Source: CAIWHR01 sp963726775 (GTDB lineage Bacteria; Pseudomonadota; Gammaproteobacteria; Burkholderiales; Casimicrobiaceae). From it: a stretch of DNA of 64,000 bases. Under the pieces are notes generated by a model. It was not told where the DNA came from and made no database searches. It worked only from the letters and a program-made list of their open reading frames with translations. How positions within the stretch are numbered: the stretch's first letter is position 1; each line of letters starts with the position of its first letter. The stretch lies in contig CAVSDL010000009.1 in NCBI GenBank assembly GCA_963726775.1, positions 620,001-684,000 of the forward strand, read 5' to 3'. Both the position numbers and the translations under genes were made by a program. Shown piece by piece: positions 26,584 to 35,251 of the stretch.

Positions 26584-27768
26584 TCAGGCGGAGCGGTAGA
26601 GCGTGACGACGCAGGCGCCGCCCAGGCCGAGATTGTGCTGCAGCGCGACCTTCGCGCCGTCGACCTGACGGGGTCCCGCCGTTCCGCGCAGCTGGTTCGT
26701 CAACTCGAAGCACTGCGCGAGACCGGTGGCGCCCAGAGGATGGCCCTTCGACAGCAGGCCGCCGGACGGGTTGGTCACGTAGCGGCCGCCGTACGTATTG
26801 TCGCCGTCGGCGATGAACTTTTCCGCGCCGCCTTCGGGGCAAAGGCCCAGCGCTTCGTAGCTGATCAGTTCGTTCTGCGCAAAGCAGTCGTGCAGCTCGA
26901 CCACGTCGACATCCTCCGGCCCGATGCCGGCCGCTTCGTACACTCGACGGGCAGCCTCCTTCGCCATGCCGTAGCCGACGAGCCGCATCATGTCGTGTGC
27001 GTCGAACGTTTCCGGCATGTCGGTCGTCATCGCCTGCGCGGCGATCGACACGGTCGCGCGGAGCCCATGCCGCCGGGCAAAGTCCTCCGACACCAGCACC
27101 GCGGCCGCCGCGCCGCAGGTCGGCGGGCACGCCATCAGCCGGGTCATCACGCCCGGCATGATCACCGGTGACTGCAGTACATCGCCGACGGACACTTCCT
27201 TGCGAAAGAGCGCGAGCGGATTGTTTGCGGCGTGACGGCTCGCTTTGGCGCGGATCTGCGCGAAGGACTCGAGCGTCGTGCCGTATTTCTTCATGTGCGC
27301 GAGACCGGCGCCGCCGAAATAGCGGATCGCGAGCGGAATCTCCGGCTGACCCACGAGCGCGTCGGTCTCGCGGTCGAAGGCCTCGAAAGGCGTCGGACGG
27401 TCGGTGAACTTGGCCGTGAGCGCCCCCGGCGCCATCTGCTCGAAGCCGACGGCCAGCGCACAGTCGACGGCGCCGCCCGCGATGGCCTGCCGAGCGAGGA
27501 ACAGCGCGGTCGAGCCTGTCGAACAGTTGTTGTTGACGTTGACGATCGGGATGCCGGTCATGCCCACGCGGTACAGCGCTTTCTGGCCGGCGGTGGAATC
27601 TCCGTACACGTAGCCCGCGTAGGCCTGCTGCACGTCGGCGTAGGCGATGCCCGCATCGACCAGCGCAGCCGCGGCCGCTGCGGCACCCATCACGTCGTAG
27701 GTCTCGCTGGCGCCTGGCTTGGCGAACGGGATCATGCCCACACCGGCAACGATCACCTTCCGGCTCAT
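26584..27768 (-). CDS. SCP-x/thiolase-like lipid-transfer protein (acetyl-CoA acetyltransferase family)
   Basis: A 394-residue thiolase-fold protein of the SCPx-type class. The nucleophile Cys is in NNNCSTGSTALFLARQ, the HDCF segment sits in VELHDCFAQNELI, and the GHP motif in SKGHPLGATGLAQCFEL. The final GG motif is LGLGGACVVTLYRS. In other bacteria this family cleaves branched or ring-derived side chains during beta-oxidation, often next to MaoC pairs, as here. It is the first gene of the MaoC-MaoC-fadH group. Substrate is unknown. Confidence 0.88.
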   Translation of the reverse strand: MSRKVIVAGVGMIPFAKPGASETYDVMGAAAAAAALVDAGIAYADVQQAYAGYVYGDSTAGQKALYRVGMTGIPIVNVNNNCSTGSTALFLARQAIAGGAVDCALAVGFEQMAPGALTAKFTDRPTPFEAFDRETDALVGQPEIPLAIRYFGGAGLAHMKKYGTTLESFAQIRAKASRHAANNPLALFRKEVSVGDVLQSPVIMPGVMTRLMACPPTCGAAAAVLVSEDFARRHGLRATVSIAAQAMTTDMPETFDAHDMMRLVGYGMAKEAARRVYEAAGIGPEDVDVVELHDCFAQNELISYEALGLCPEGGAEKFIADGDNTYGGRYVTNPSGGLLSKGHPLGATGLAQCFELTNQLRGTAGPRQVDGAKVALQHNLGLGGACVVTLYRSA

Positions 27769-27879
27769 CGCAGATTCGCAGGTGCGCGAAGAAACCCGTC
27801 GCAGCGCGGTTGAGCTGGCGATCCGCGCGCCCTCGACCGCGCATGGCGGAGGGCGGCGCGCGAACCGCCGCTCCAGCGT

Positions 27880-28119
27880 TCAGAGCGTCTTGTGGGTGCC
27901 GTCACAGTAGGGCGCGTTGGCACTCCGCTTGCAGCCGCACATGAACTTCGTTTCGGAACTCGTTTCGACGGTGAACTTCTGCGGCCGGAACTCGGTGCCT
28001 CGGTGCGAGGTGTCGCAGAACGGCTGGTTCTTCGAGCGGCCGCACGCACACCACCAGTAGTCACCGGGGGCGAGATCGACCGGATAGGGAGCCTTCTGGG
28101 GGCAATCGGGCAGGGTCAT
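27880..28119 (-). CDS. CDGSH iron-sulfur domain protein with two CDGSH motifs
   Basis: A 79-residue protein carrying two CDGSH-type 2Fe-2S motifs, CACGRSKNQPFCDTSH and CGCKRSANAPYCDGTH, each with the three Cys and one His ligand pattern. Such proteins are predicted electron-transfer or iron-sulfur storage proteins. The start MTLPDCPQKAPYPV at 28119 follows GGAG with a 9-nt spacer; a GTG 10 codons upstream is possible. It stands between the thiolase gene and iolB, 210 bp from the latter. It has no clear operon partner. Confidence 0.9.
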   Translation of the reverse strand: MTLPDCPQKAPYPVDLAPGDYWWCACGRSKNQPFCDTSHRGTEFRPQKFTVETSSETKFMCGCKRSANAPYCDGTHKTL

Positions 28120-28330
28120 TCCGGAGGGCTCCGCCGGCGGCGCGGTCACCGGCCCTTGTATCTTACCCTTTCGACAGTCGGGATGCCGCTGCGCGCCGCG
28201 CGCACCGCGACGCGATCGCACCCGTGGCCTGCTTCTGAGGTCGGTCGTGCAAAAACCAACGCCTTTCCATCGACGATCGATCGGCTCCGGCGACTATCCC
28301 GCTCCGCGCGCACAGGGCGCACTACCGGCG

Positions 28331-29137
28331 TTATCGCATGGTCGCCAGCATCCACTCGTGCGCCGGATCGTTGCGGAAGTGCCACACGCGCTGCGGACCG
28401 GCCATCACGTTGAGGTAATACGATGTGTAACCATGAGGGACGATCACGGGGTGGTAGCCGCGCGGGACCATCACGACGTCGCGATCCTCGACGGCCATCG
28501 CCTGGTCGAGCGAGCGGTCGTCGGTGTAGACGCGCTGAAACACGAAGCCCTGCGGCGGGTCCAGCCGATGGTAATAGGTTTCCTCGAGAGAGCTCTCGGA
28601 GGGCACCGCGTCGGTGTCGTGCTTGTGCGGCGGGTAGCTCGAAGAATGACCCGGCGGCGTGATGACCTCGACGACGAGCAACGCCTCGGCGGGCTCGTCC
28701 TGCGGCAGGATGTCGCGGACGTAGCGGGTGTTCGATCCTTGTCCGCGTACGGTTCGGCGCATCGACGCGGATTCGATCAGCCGCGGCGCGACGCCTTTCT
28801 TCCCCGGCGCCGTGCACAACGCGACCTCCGCCGCAGTGACCGAGGCGACACGGAAGTCGCGACCCGGCGGCAGGTACACGGCACCGGGCGCGACGTCCTC
28901 GAACGGGCTTTCGCGGTCACCGACATCGCGCCACGATTGATCGCCACTCTCGACCGTCACCTTTCCCGCAACGACGACGATGCACAGTTCGCAGCCACCC
29001 GTAGCACCGTGATGCGTCTCACCGGATGCAAGCCGCAGGGCCTCGAAGCCGACGTAGCGCCAGCCGGCGGACTCCGGTGTCACGCGCGCGATCGTGCGTC
29101 CTGCGCGCGCCGCCTTGACGATGAGACGCTCGTTCAT
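28331..29137 (-). CDS. iolB: 5-deoxy-glucuronate isomerase IolB
   Basis: A 268-residue cupin-type isomerase that converts 5-deoxy-glucuronate to 5-dehydro-2-deoxy-D-gluconate in inositol breakdown. Landmarks are VTPESAGWRYVGFEALRL, the metal-binding region SSYPPHKHDTD, ETYYHRLDPPQGFVFQRVYT and the end RVWHFRNDPAHEWML. The ATG at 29137 (MNERLIVKAA) follows GGGGG at 8 nt; an ATG 5 codons upstream is an alternative. It is the last gene of the iolC-D-E-B operon. Confidence 0.95.
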   Translation of the reverse strand: MNERLIVKAARAGRTIARVTPESAGWRYVGFEALRLASGETHHGATGGCELCIVVVAGKVTVESGDQSWRDVGDRESPFEDVAPGAVYLPPGRDFRVASVTAAEVALCTAPGKKGVAPRLIESASMRRTVRGQGSNTRYVRDILPQDEPAEALLVVEVITPPGHSSSYPPHKHDTDAVPSESSLEETYYHRLDPPQGFVFQRVYTDDRSLDQAMAVEDRDVVMVPRGYHPVIVPHGYTSYYLNVMAGPQRVWHFRNDPAHEWMLATMR

Positions 29138-29168
29138 TCCTCGAACCCCCATGTCTTGCCTGCCTTCC

Positions 29169-30110
29169 TCATGCCGTTGCTCCGTGCCGTCCGGCGGCCG
29201 CGAGCGCACGCGCTTCGCTGGCAGTACGGCCGTCGGCCAGAGCACGCAGCAAGCGGTACGCCATGTCGGCGTAGCGATACGCGGGTGCGACCGCCGGATC
29301 CTGCTCGCCCTCGACGACAAGCCAGCCGCGATAGCCGGCACCGCGCAGCGTTTGGACGATGCGCGCAAAGTCGACGCAGCCTTCGCCGGGCGTGCTGAAC
29401 GCGCCGTTCATCACCGCTTGCAGGAAGCTCCAGCCGCGGTTGCGCGCCAGCTTCGCCACGGCCGGCCGCACGTCCTTGCAATGGACGTGGACGACGCGCG
29501 CGACATGCTTCGCGAGCTCGGTCGGCGCGTCGCCACCGGCGAACGTCACGTGCCCCGTGTCGTGCAGCAGCCCGACTTCCGGGCCGGTCACGCGCATCAG
29601 CCGGTCCACGTCGTCGGCGGTCTCCACATACGCCCCCATGTGGTGGTGGTAGGCAACGCGCACGCCCCGCGCCAGGAGTTGCTTGGCGAATGCCGTCAGG
29701 CGTTCGCCGTAGGCCGTCCACTCGGCATCGGTCCGGAAGCGCGGCCGGCGCGCGAGCGGCTCGAGGCTGCCCTGGATCGAGTCGGCGACTTCACCGTAGA
29801 CCATCACCTTGGCGCCGTTCGCGGCGAGCAGGCGCACATGGCTTTCGACCGCCGTGATCTCGGCCGCGACTGAACCGCGCGCGAGCCGGCCCGAATACCA
29901 ACCGGATACGCAGGCAAGCCCGTGGCGCGCGAGCACTGCGCGCAGCGCCTCGGGCTCGCGGGGAAACTTGTTGCCGAGCTCGAATCCTTCGTAACCGATC
30001 GCCCTGCCTTCGACGAGCGCCGTCTCGAGCGTAGTCTCGCCGCCCAGCGAAGGCAGATCGTCATTGGTCCACGAGAGCGGATTGATGCCGATGCGGACGT
30101 CGAATTTCAT
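29169..30110 (-). CDS. iolE: Myo-inosose-2 dehydratase IolE
   Basis: A 313-residue TIM-barrel dehydratase converting 2-keto-myo-inositol to the trihydroxycyclohexanedione. Family landmarks are INPLSWTNDDLPSLGG at residues 8-23, GNKFPREPEALR, VAYHHHMGAYVETADDVDRL and VVHVHCKDVRPAV, giving the metal-binding His, Asp and Glu ligands. The ATG at 30110 (MKFDVRIGIN) overlaps the end of an operon-internal repeat frame by ATGA. A second IolE is encoded at 48010-48912. Confidence 0.94.
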   Translation of the reverse strand: MKFDVRIGINPLSWTNDDLPSLGGETTLETALVEGRAIGYEGFELGNKFPREPEALRAVLARHGLACVSGWYSGRLARGSVAAEITAVESHVRLLAANGAKVMVYGEVADSIQGSLEPLARRPRFRTDAEWTAYGERLTAFAKQLLARGVRVAYHHHMGAYVETADDVDRLMRVTGPEVGLLHDTGHVTFAGGDAPTELAKHVARVVHVHCKDVRPAVAKLARNRGWSFLQAVMNGAFSTPGEGCVDFARIVQTLRGAGYRGWLVVEGEQDPAVAPAYRYADMAYRLLRALADGRTASEARALAAAGRHGATA

Positions 30111-30304
30111 TGGTGTAGCCCCACGCTTGCGGCTGCCGCCGCTGCACTGCCCCCCGAGGGACGCCCGCGCGAGCAGGGCGAAGCCAAGGCCCGAAGGGCG
30201 CGTCTGCGAGCACGGGTGACGGCCGACACCACGACGCGACGCACCCCCTCGACCTCGCGGAGGCCGCGGCAATTCGCGCTGTGGGGCGGCCCGGCGGCGC
30301 GCAT
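30107..30304 (-). repeat. Operon-internal repeat (copy C) with a 65-codon frame between iolD and iolE
   Basis: About 195 bp fill the entire gap between the iolD stop and the iolE start. The frame starts with ATG at 30304, 1 bp after the iolD stop, and ends with TGA overlapping the iolE ATG. The encoded peptide has RARRRALRALASPCSRGR and an Ala run before a HQ end. A related 101-codon frame occupies 58466-58771. The aligned copies differ by many amino-acid-changing bases, so the DNA or RNA may be what is conserved rather than the peptide. iolE's ribosome-binding region lies inside the repeat. Confidence 0.75.
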
Positions 30305-30305
30305 G

Positions 30306-32168
30306 TCATGGCCTCTGCTTCAGCTTGCCTTGCTCGTACTCCGCACGCGCCGCGCGCACCCCGTCGCGGTCCGACACCTCGGGCACGCCCACCTCCCACC
30401 ACCAGCCACCGGCTTCGGTCGTGCGCAGCGGATCGGTATCGATGACAACGACGTACGTCCGGTCCGCCGCGCGCGCGCGCACCAGCGCCGCTTCCAACTC
30501 GACGATCGACATCACGTGCTCGGCGGACGCGCCGAGCGCCCGGGCGTGCGCCGCGAAATCGATGGCCGGAGCGCCCGGCGGCCCCTGCACGCAATCGTCG
30601 AACAGGTTGTTGAAGCCCACGCCGCCGCACGCTCGCTGCAACCGGTGGATGCAGCCGTAACCGCGGTTGTCCTGTACCACGATCACGAGCTTGATGCCCA
30701 GCATGATCGAGGTCGCGATTTCGGAATTCAGCATCAGATAGCTGCCGTCGCCGACCATCACCACGACTTCGCGCTCGGGATGCGCCATCTTGACGCCGAT
30801 GCCGCCGGCGATCTCGTAACCCATGCACGAAAAGCCGTATTCGACGTGATAGGCGCCGGGACGCGACGCGCGCCACAGCTTGTGCAGCTCGCCCGGCAGT
30901 GTGCCGGCGGCACAGACCACGATGTCGTGCATCGCCGAATGCGGATGCGTGCGCTGCACGGCGCCGATCACTTCGCCATCGTAGGGCAAACCGGGCGGCG
31001 CAATCTCGCGGGTGTTGACGATGCCGGAGACCGTATCGCGCCACGCTCTCGCTTCGTGCGTCGCCGTGCTGCGCCAGGCATCCGGTGATGTCCATCCTGC
31101 CAGCCGTTCCGACAGCGCGGCGAGCGCCGTCGCGGCATCTCCAAGAACGGGCGCGGCGCGCCACTTCAGCGCGTCGAAGGCGTTGACATTGATCGTTACC
31201 AGACGTGCCTGCGGAAACAGCGAATGCGACGCGGTCGTGAAATCCTGCAGCCGCGTGCCGACGGCGAGGATGACGTCAGCGCCGTGCGCCAGCGTGTTCG
31301 CCGCAGTGCCCCCCGTCACGCCGATCGGACCCGCCTGCAGCGAATGGTCCCACGGCAGCGCGCTCTTGCCGGACTGCGTCTCGGTGACCGGTACGCCGTG
31401 CTTTTCGGCGAAGCGCCGCAAGGCCTCGGGTCCGCCGGCGCTGTAGAGCACGCCGCCGCCTGCGATCATGACCGGCCGCTTCGCCGCGTGCAGGATCGCC
31501 GCCGCCCGGTCGATCTCCGCGGCATCGGAAACCGGCGCCCGCACGTGCACGATGGCGGGCTCGAAAAACGACGCGGGGTAGTCGTACGCCGCCGCCTGCA
31601 CATCCTGCGGCAGCGCGAGGGTCACCGGTCCGCACTGCGCGGCGTCGGTCAGCACCGCGATCGCCCGCGGCAGCGCCGTCAGCAGCTGCGCTGGCGCCAC
31701 GATCCGATCGAAATACCGCGAAACCGCTTTGAAGCAATCATTGGCTGAGACGCCGCCGTCGTGGAAGTCCTCGACCTGCTGCAACACCGGATCGGGGGCG
31801 CGCGAAACGAATACGTCTCCCGGCAGGAACAGCACCGGCAGCCGGTTGACATGCGCGGTCGCCGCGGCGGTGATCAGGTTCGTCGCCCCGGGACCGATCG
31901 ATGTCGTGCACGCCATCATGCGACGGCGGAAATGCGCTTTCGCGAACGCGATCGCGGCGTGGCCCATCGCCTGCTCGTTGTGCGCACGGTACGTAGGCAA
32001 CGCGTCGCGGTGCCGGTACAGCGCCTCGCCGACGCCGGCGACATTGCCGTGCCCGAAGATCGCCCAGACGCCGCCGAACAGCGGCAGCTCGCGCCCGTCC
32101 CAAATCACCCGCTGCGCCGCGAGGAAGCGGACGAGCGCCTGCGCCATCGTCAGCCGGATTGTATTCAC
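30306..32168 (-). CDS. iolD: 3D-(3,5/4)-trihydroxycyclohexane-1,2-dione hydrolase IolD
   Basis: A 620-residue thiamine diphosphate enzyme that opens the cyclohexanedione ring to 5-deoxy-glucuronate. The thiamine-binding motif GDGSYLMLNSEIATS with VVQDNRGYGCI is near residue 450-490; the N-terminal half has HNEQAMGHAAIAFAKAHFRR with the cofactor-activating Glu. The GTG at 32168 overlaps the iolC stop as GTGA and follows GGGGGAAGG. Length matches the family (about 620). Confidence 0.94.
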   Translation of the reverse strand: MNTIRLTMAQALVRFLAAQRVIWDGRELPLFGGVWAIFGHGNVAGVGEALYRHRDALPTYRAHNEQAMGHAAIAFAKAHFRRRMMACTTSIGPGATNLITAAATAHVNRLPVLFLPGDVFVSRAPDPVLQQVEDFHDGGVSANDCFKAVSRYFDRIVAPAQLLTALPRAIAVLTDAAQCGPVTLALPQDVQAAAYDYPASFFEPAIVHVRAPVSDAAEIDRAAAILHAAKRPVMIAGGGVLYSAGGPEALRRFAEKHGVPVTETQSGKSALPWDHSLQAGPIGVTGGTAANTLAHGADVILAVGTRLQDFTTASHSLFPQARLVTINVNAFDALKWRAAPVLGDAATALAALSERLAGWTSPDAWRSTATHEARAWRDTVSGIVNTREIAPPGLPYDGEVIGAVQRTHPHSAMHDIVVCAAGTLPGELHKLWRASRPGAYHVEYGFSCMGYEIAGGIGVKMAHPEREVVVMVGDGSYLMLNSEIATSIMLGIKLVIVVQDNRGYGCIHRLQRACGGVGFNNLFDDCVQGPPGAPAIDFAAHARALGASAEHVMSIVELEAALVRARAADRTYVVVIDTDPLRTTEAGGWWWEVGVPEVSDRDGVRAARAEYEQGKLKQRP

Positions 32169-34105
32169 CTGCCTTCCCCCTCTCGTGTCTCGGTCCACGC
32201 ATCGATCAGCGCTTCGAAATTGCCCCGCACGCCCGCGACCAGCCGCTCGTCGCCGATCGCGTTCGAAAGCCACTCGCGCGCCGGATCGCCAAATATCGTG
32301 CGCCCCACCGCGAAGCCTCGGCAGGTGCGACTCGTTGCCGCCGCCGCGAATCCGCGCGCCAGCTCGTCCGCAGGCGCATTGAGGCCGAGAAGCACGACGC
32401 CGCGGCAATGCGAATCGCGCTCGGCAATCAATGCATCGAGCGCCAGCCACTCGTCGCGCAAGGGCGGGGGCAGCTTCCACCATTCGGGAAAGATGCCGAG
32501 GTTGTAGAGCCGCTTCATGGCGCGCAGCAGCGTGTCCGGCGCGCGTGCCAGGTGCTTGGGCGGGACGATCTCGATCAGCAGTTCATGCCCGCTTGCCTGC
32601 ACCGCGTCGTAGAGTGCCTTGACCTGCGCCTCGTTCTCGAGCCGGTTTTCGATGTCGTCGTCGGGATGAAACGGAAGGAGGCATTTCACGACCTGCTCCA
32701 CGGGCCACGAGACGAGCGTCGTGCCGATCGAGCGCCCATGCTCGAACACCAGCGGATTCGAGCCGGGCCATTCGACGGGCCGGCCAACCCACCAGCCGCG
32801 CCCCGTCGCAGCGTCGAGGGCGTCCCGCCCGTAACGATCATCGCACAGCAGGCCGATGCGCCCCTGCAGGCCCCGCGCCGCCTCGGTCTCCGCGACCGCC
32901 CGCACGAACAGTTTCTTCAGCACCGGCAGACGATTTTCGTCGGCGCCGGTCGCGCGCACCAGTTCGAAAAACGGATCGCGATGATCGAACGCGAATATGA
33001 ACAGCTCCGGACGTGGCGTGCGCGGAGCCGTGACGCGATGCAGCCGGGTCAGCTCGACGTCCTTGTCGGGCTGGATGATGCGCACGGCGTTGGCGAGAAA
33101 ATGGTCGAGTTCCACTCGCGTGGGCATCGCTGGCGCGCACCCGTGCCGCGACACGACCAGCGCGCCGCAGGCGTTGGCGTAGCGACAGCAGGCGTCGTAG
33201 TCCTCGCCGCGCAGCCAGCCGGAGAGAAAGCCCGCGGAAAACGCATCGCCCGCGCCCAGCACATTCAGGACCTCGACCCGCACGCCGCGGCCATTGAACG
33301 CCTCGTCGAGCGACGCCGGAACGGCGCCGTCGATCACCGCGCATCCCGTCGGGCCGCGCTTGACGACAAACGTCGCGGCGCTCACGCGGCGCGCAGCCTT
33401 CAACGCCGCGATGATGTCGGTGCTGCCGCCGGCGATCGCGAATTCCTCCTCGGTGCCGATCACGAGATCGAACGCGGGCAGCATCGCCTGCAGGTGCGCG
33501 GTGACGGTGTCGCTGGCGATGAAGCGCGTCTCGCCGTCGCCGCGCTTGGTGAGACCCCACAGCACCGGCCGGTAGTCGATGTCGAGCACCGTGCGCACGC
33601 CGTTCGCCCGGGCGCGCGTCAGCGCGAGACTGCTGATGCGGTGCACGTGCGGCGTCGAGAAGTGGGTGCCGGTGATCAGCAGCGCCTTCGACTGCGCGAG
33701 GAAGTCGGCCGCAACATCCTCTTCCGTGACCGCCATGTCGGCGCAATTCTCGCGATAGAAGATCAGCGGAAACGTGTCGCGGTCCTTGATCCCGAGGACC
33801 ACCGCGGCGGTCAGGCGCGCCGGATCGACGCTCACGTGCGACACATCGCAGCCTTCACGGGAGAGCGTTTCGGTGAGGAAGCGACCCATCGCGTCGTCGC
33901 CGACGCGCGCCGCCATCGCTGCCGAAAGTCCGAGCCGCGCGCAGCCGAACGCCGTGTTGGCCGAGGAGCCGCCCAGGTACTTGGCAAAGGTCGCGACGTC
34001 CTCGAGACGGGAACCGATCTGCTGCGCGTAGAAATCCACGGCGAATCGTCCGAGGCAGACGATGTCGAAGCGCCGCGCGGAGGCGAAGCGAGTATTGTTT
34101 TTCAT
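32165..34105 (-). CDS. iolC: Bifunctional 5-dehydro-2-deoxygluconokinase / DUF2090 aldolase-like protein (IolC fusion)
   Basis: A 646-residue fusion. The first half is a PfkB-type kinase: LGGSSANTAFGCARLGLSAA substrate region and the catalytic motif LNVLGAGDAFSAGFLSGWLR near residue 285. The second half (from about residue 345) is a DUF2090 domain, predicted TIM barrel, reading FIFAFDHRDPFFELV. Together they are expected to phosphorylate 5-dehydro-2-deoxygluconate and then cleave it to dihydroxyacetone phosphate and malonate semialdehyde; the fusion is known in many Proteobacteria. The ATG at 34105 has no clear ribosome-binding site. It is the first gene of the operon, divergent from iolG. 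Confidence 0.93.
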   Translation of the reverse strand: MKNNTRFASARRFDIVCLGRFAVDFYAQQIGSRLEDVATFAKYLGGSSANTAFGCARLGLSAAMAARVGDDAMGRFLTETLSREGCDVSHVSVDPARLTAAVVLGIKDRDTFPLIFYRENCADMAVTEEDVAADFLAQSKALLITGTHFSTPHVHRISSLALTRARANGVRTVLDIDYRPVLWGLTKRGDGETRFIASDTVTAHLQAMLPAFDLVIGTEEEFAIAGGSTDIIAALKAARRVSAATFVVKRGPTGCAVIDGAVPASLDEAFNGRGVRVEVLNVLGAGDAFSAGFLSGWLRGEDYDACCRYANACGALVVSRHGCAPAMPTRVELDHFLANAVRIIQPDKDVELTRLHRVTAPRTPRPELFIFAFDHRDPFFELVRATGADENRLPVLKKLFVRAVAETEAARGLQGRIGLLCDDRYGRDALDAATGRGWWVGRPVEWPGSNPLVFEHGRSIGTTLVSWPVEQVVKCLLPFHPDDDIENRLENEAQVKALYDAVQASGHELLIEIVPPKHLARAPDTLLRAMKRLYNLGIFPEWWKLPPPLRDEWLALDALIAERDSHCRGVVLLGLNAPADELARGFAAAATSRTCRGFAVGRTIFGDPAREWLSNAIGDERLVAGVRGNFEALIDAWTETREGEGR

Positions 34106-34218
34106 GGAAAGATATCGCGCAGATGCGCGGCGCGGGGCCGGGATCCGAACTGTTCCGGTAAAATAGAACGTCTTGGCGGCTGGCGCAACCATGCGCCTCC
34201 GCTCATAGCGAGGCATCC
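34106..34218. promoter_or_regulatory. Divergent iolC / iolG promoter region
   Basis: The 113 bp between the two divergent inositol genes contain gttc at 34152-34155 and gaac at 34166-34169 flanking an A/T-rich segment, with another gaac at 34147-34150. A -10-like taaaat lies at 34159-34164, and the opposite strand has TATTTT. The overlap of repeats with both candidate -10 elements suggests a shared operator. No IolR consensus was available to test it. Confidence 0.4.
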
Positions 34219-35208
34219 ATGATCGACGTCGCGGTTTTCGGAGCGGGGCGCATCGGCACCATCCACGCGGGCAATCTGGCGAAGGAGTCCGGCGCGCGCC
34301 TGAAGTACGTCGTCGACCCCGATGCCGCCGCCGCGAATTCCCTTGCCGCGAAACTCGGCGGGGAGACCGCGACCGTCCCGCAAGTATTCGCGGATTCGAG
34401 CATCGGCGCCGTGCTGATCTGCTCGTCCACGGATACGCACGCCGACCTGATCCTCGCCGCGGCAGCCGCCGGCAAGCAGATATTCTGCGAAAAGCCGGTC
34501 GATCTCGACCTGGGCCGCGCTCGCGCCTGCGCCGAAGCAGTGAAGCAAGCAGGCGTCACCTGCATGATCGGCTTCCAGCGCCGCTTCGACCCGACGTTCG
34601 CCGCGGTGAAGACGCGGATCCAGAAAGGCGAGATCGGCGCTCTCGAGATGCTCATCGTCACCAGCCGCGATCCCGGCGCGCCTCCCATTCCGTACATCCG
34701 TTCCTCCGGCGGCATCTTCAAGGACATGCTGATTCACGACTTCGACATCTTTCGCTGGATCCTCGACGACGAGGCGGAGACGGTGCACGCGAGTGCATCG
34801 TGCCTGGTCGACCCCGCGATCGCCGACGCGGGCGACGTCGACTCCACCGCGGTGACGCTCAGGACCCGGCGCGGGCGGTTGTGCCAGATCAATACGAGCC
34901 GCCGCGCCGCGTACGGGTACGACCAGCGCTTCGAGGTGCTGGGCAGCGCGGGCATGCTGCAGGCGGGCAACCATGCGCCGACCGAAGTCGTCGCCAGCAC
35001 CGCGAGCGCGGTGAGCCGCGACCCGCCCGAGCATTTCTTCCTCGAGCGCTACCGCACCGCGTATGCCCAGGAGTTGGCGCATTTTTTCGCGGTGCTCGCG
35101 GGCCGCGAGAGGCTTCGGACCACCATCGACGACGGCGTCAAAGCGCTGGAGCTCGCCGACGCGGCGACCACGTCGTGGCGCGAAGGCAGGATCGTGCAGC
35201 TGGGGTGA
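34219..35208 (+). CDS. iolG: Inositol 2-dehydrogenase IolG
   Basis: A 329-residue Gfo/Idh/MocA-family NAD-dependent dehydrogenase that oxidises myo-inositol to 2-keto-myo-inositol, the first step of the pathway. The Rossmann motif GAGRIG is at residues 8-13 and EKPVDLDLGRA near 92 carries the conserved Lys of the active site; IHDFDIFRWILDDE holds the catalytic Asp and His. The ATG at 34219 is the only plausible start. It is divergent from the iolC operon. Confidence 0.93.
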   Translation: MIDVAVFGAGRIGTIHAGNLAKESGARLKYVVDPDAAAANSLAAKLGGETATVPQVFADSSIGAVLICSSTDTHADLILAAAAAGKQIFCEKPVDLDLGRARACAEAVKQAGVTCMIGFQRRFDPTFAAVKTRIQKGEIGALEMLIVTSRDPGAPPIPYIRSSGGIFKDMLIHDFDIFRWILDDEAETVHASASCLVDPAIADAGDVDSTAVTLRTRRGRLCQINTSRRAAYGYDQRFEVLGSAGMLQAGNHAPTEVVASTASAVSRDPPEHFFLERYRTAYAQELAHFFAVLAGRERLRTTIDDGVKALELADAATTSWREGRIVQLG

Positions 35209-35251
35209 CAGCGCGATGGAATTTCGCCCCGCCACGCTCCCTTGAGGCCCA

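Noticed and set aside
32159..34222. Long plus-strand frame opposite iolC
   Set aside because: It mirrors the iolC coding sequence; codon bias of iolC leaves the opposite strand without stops.
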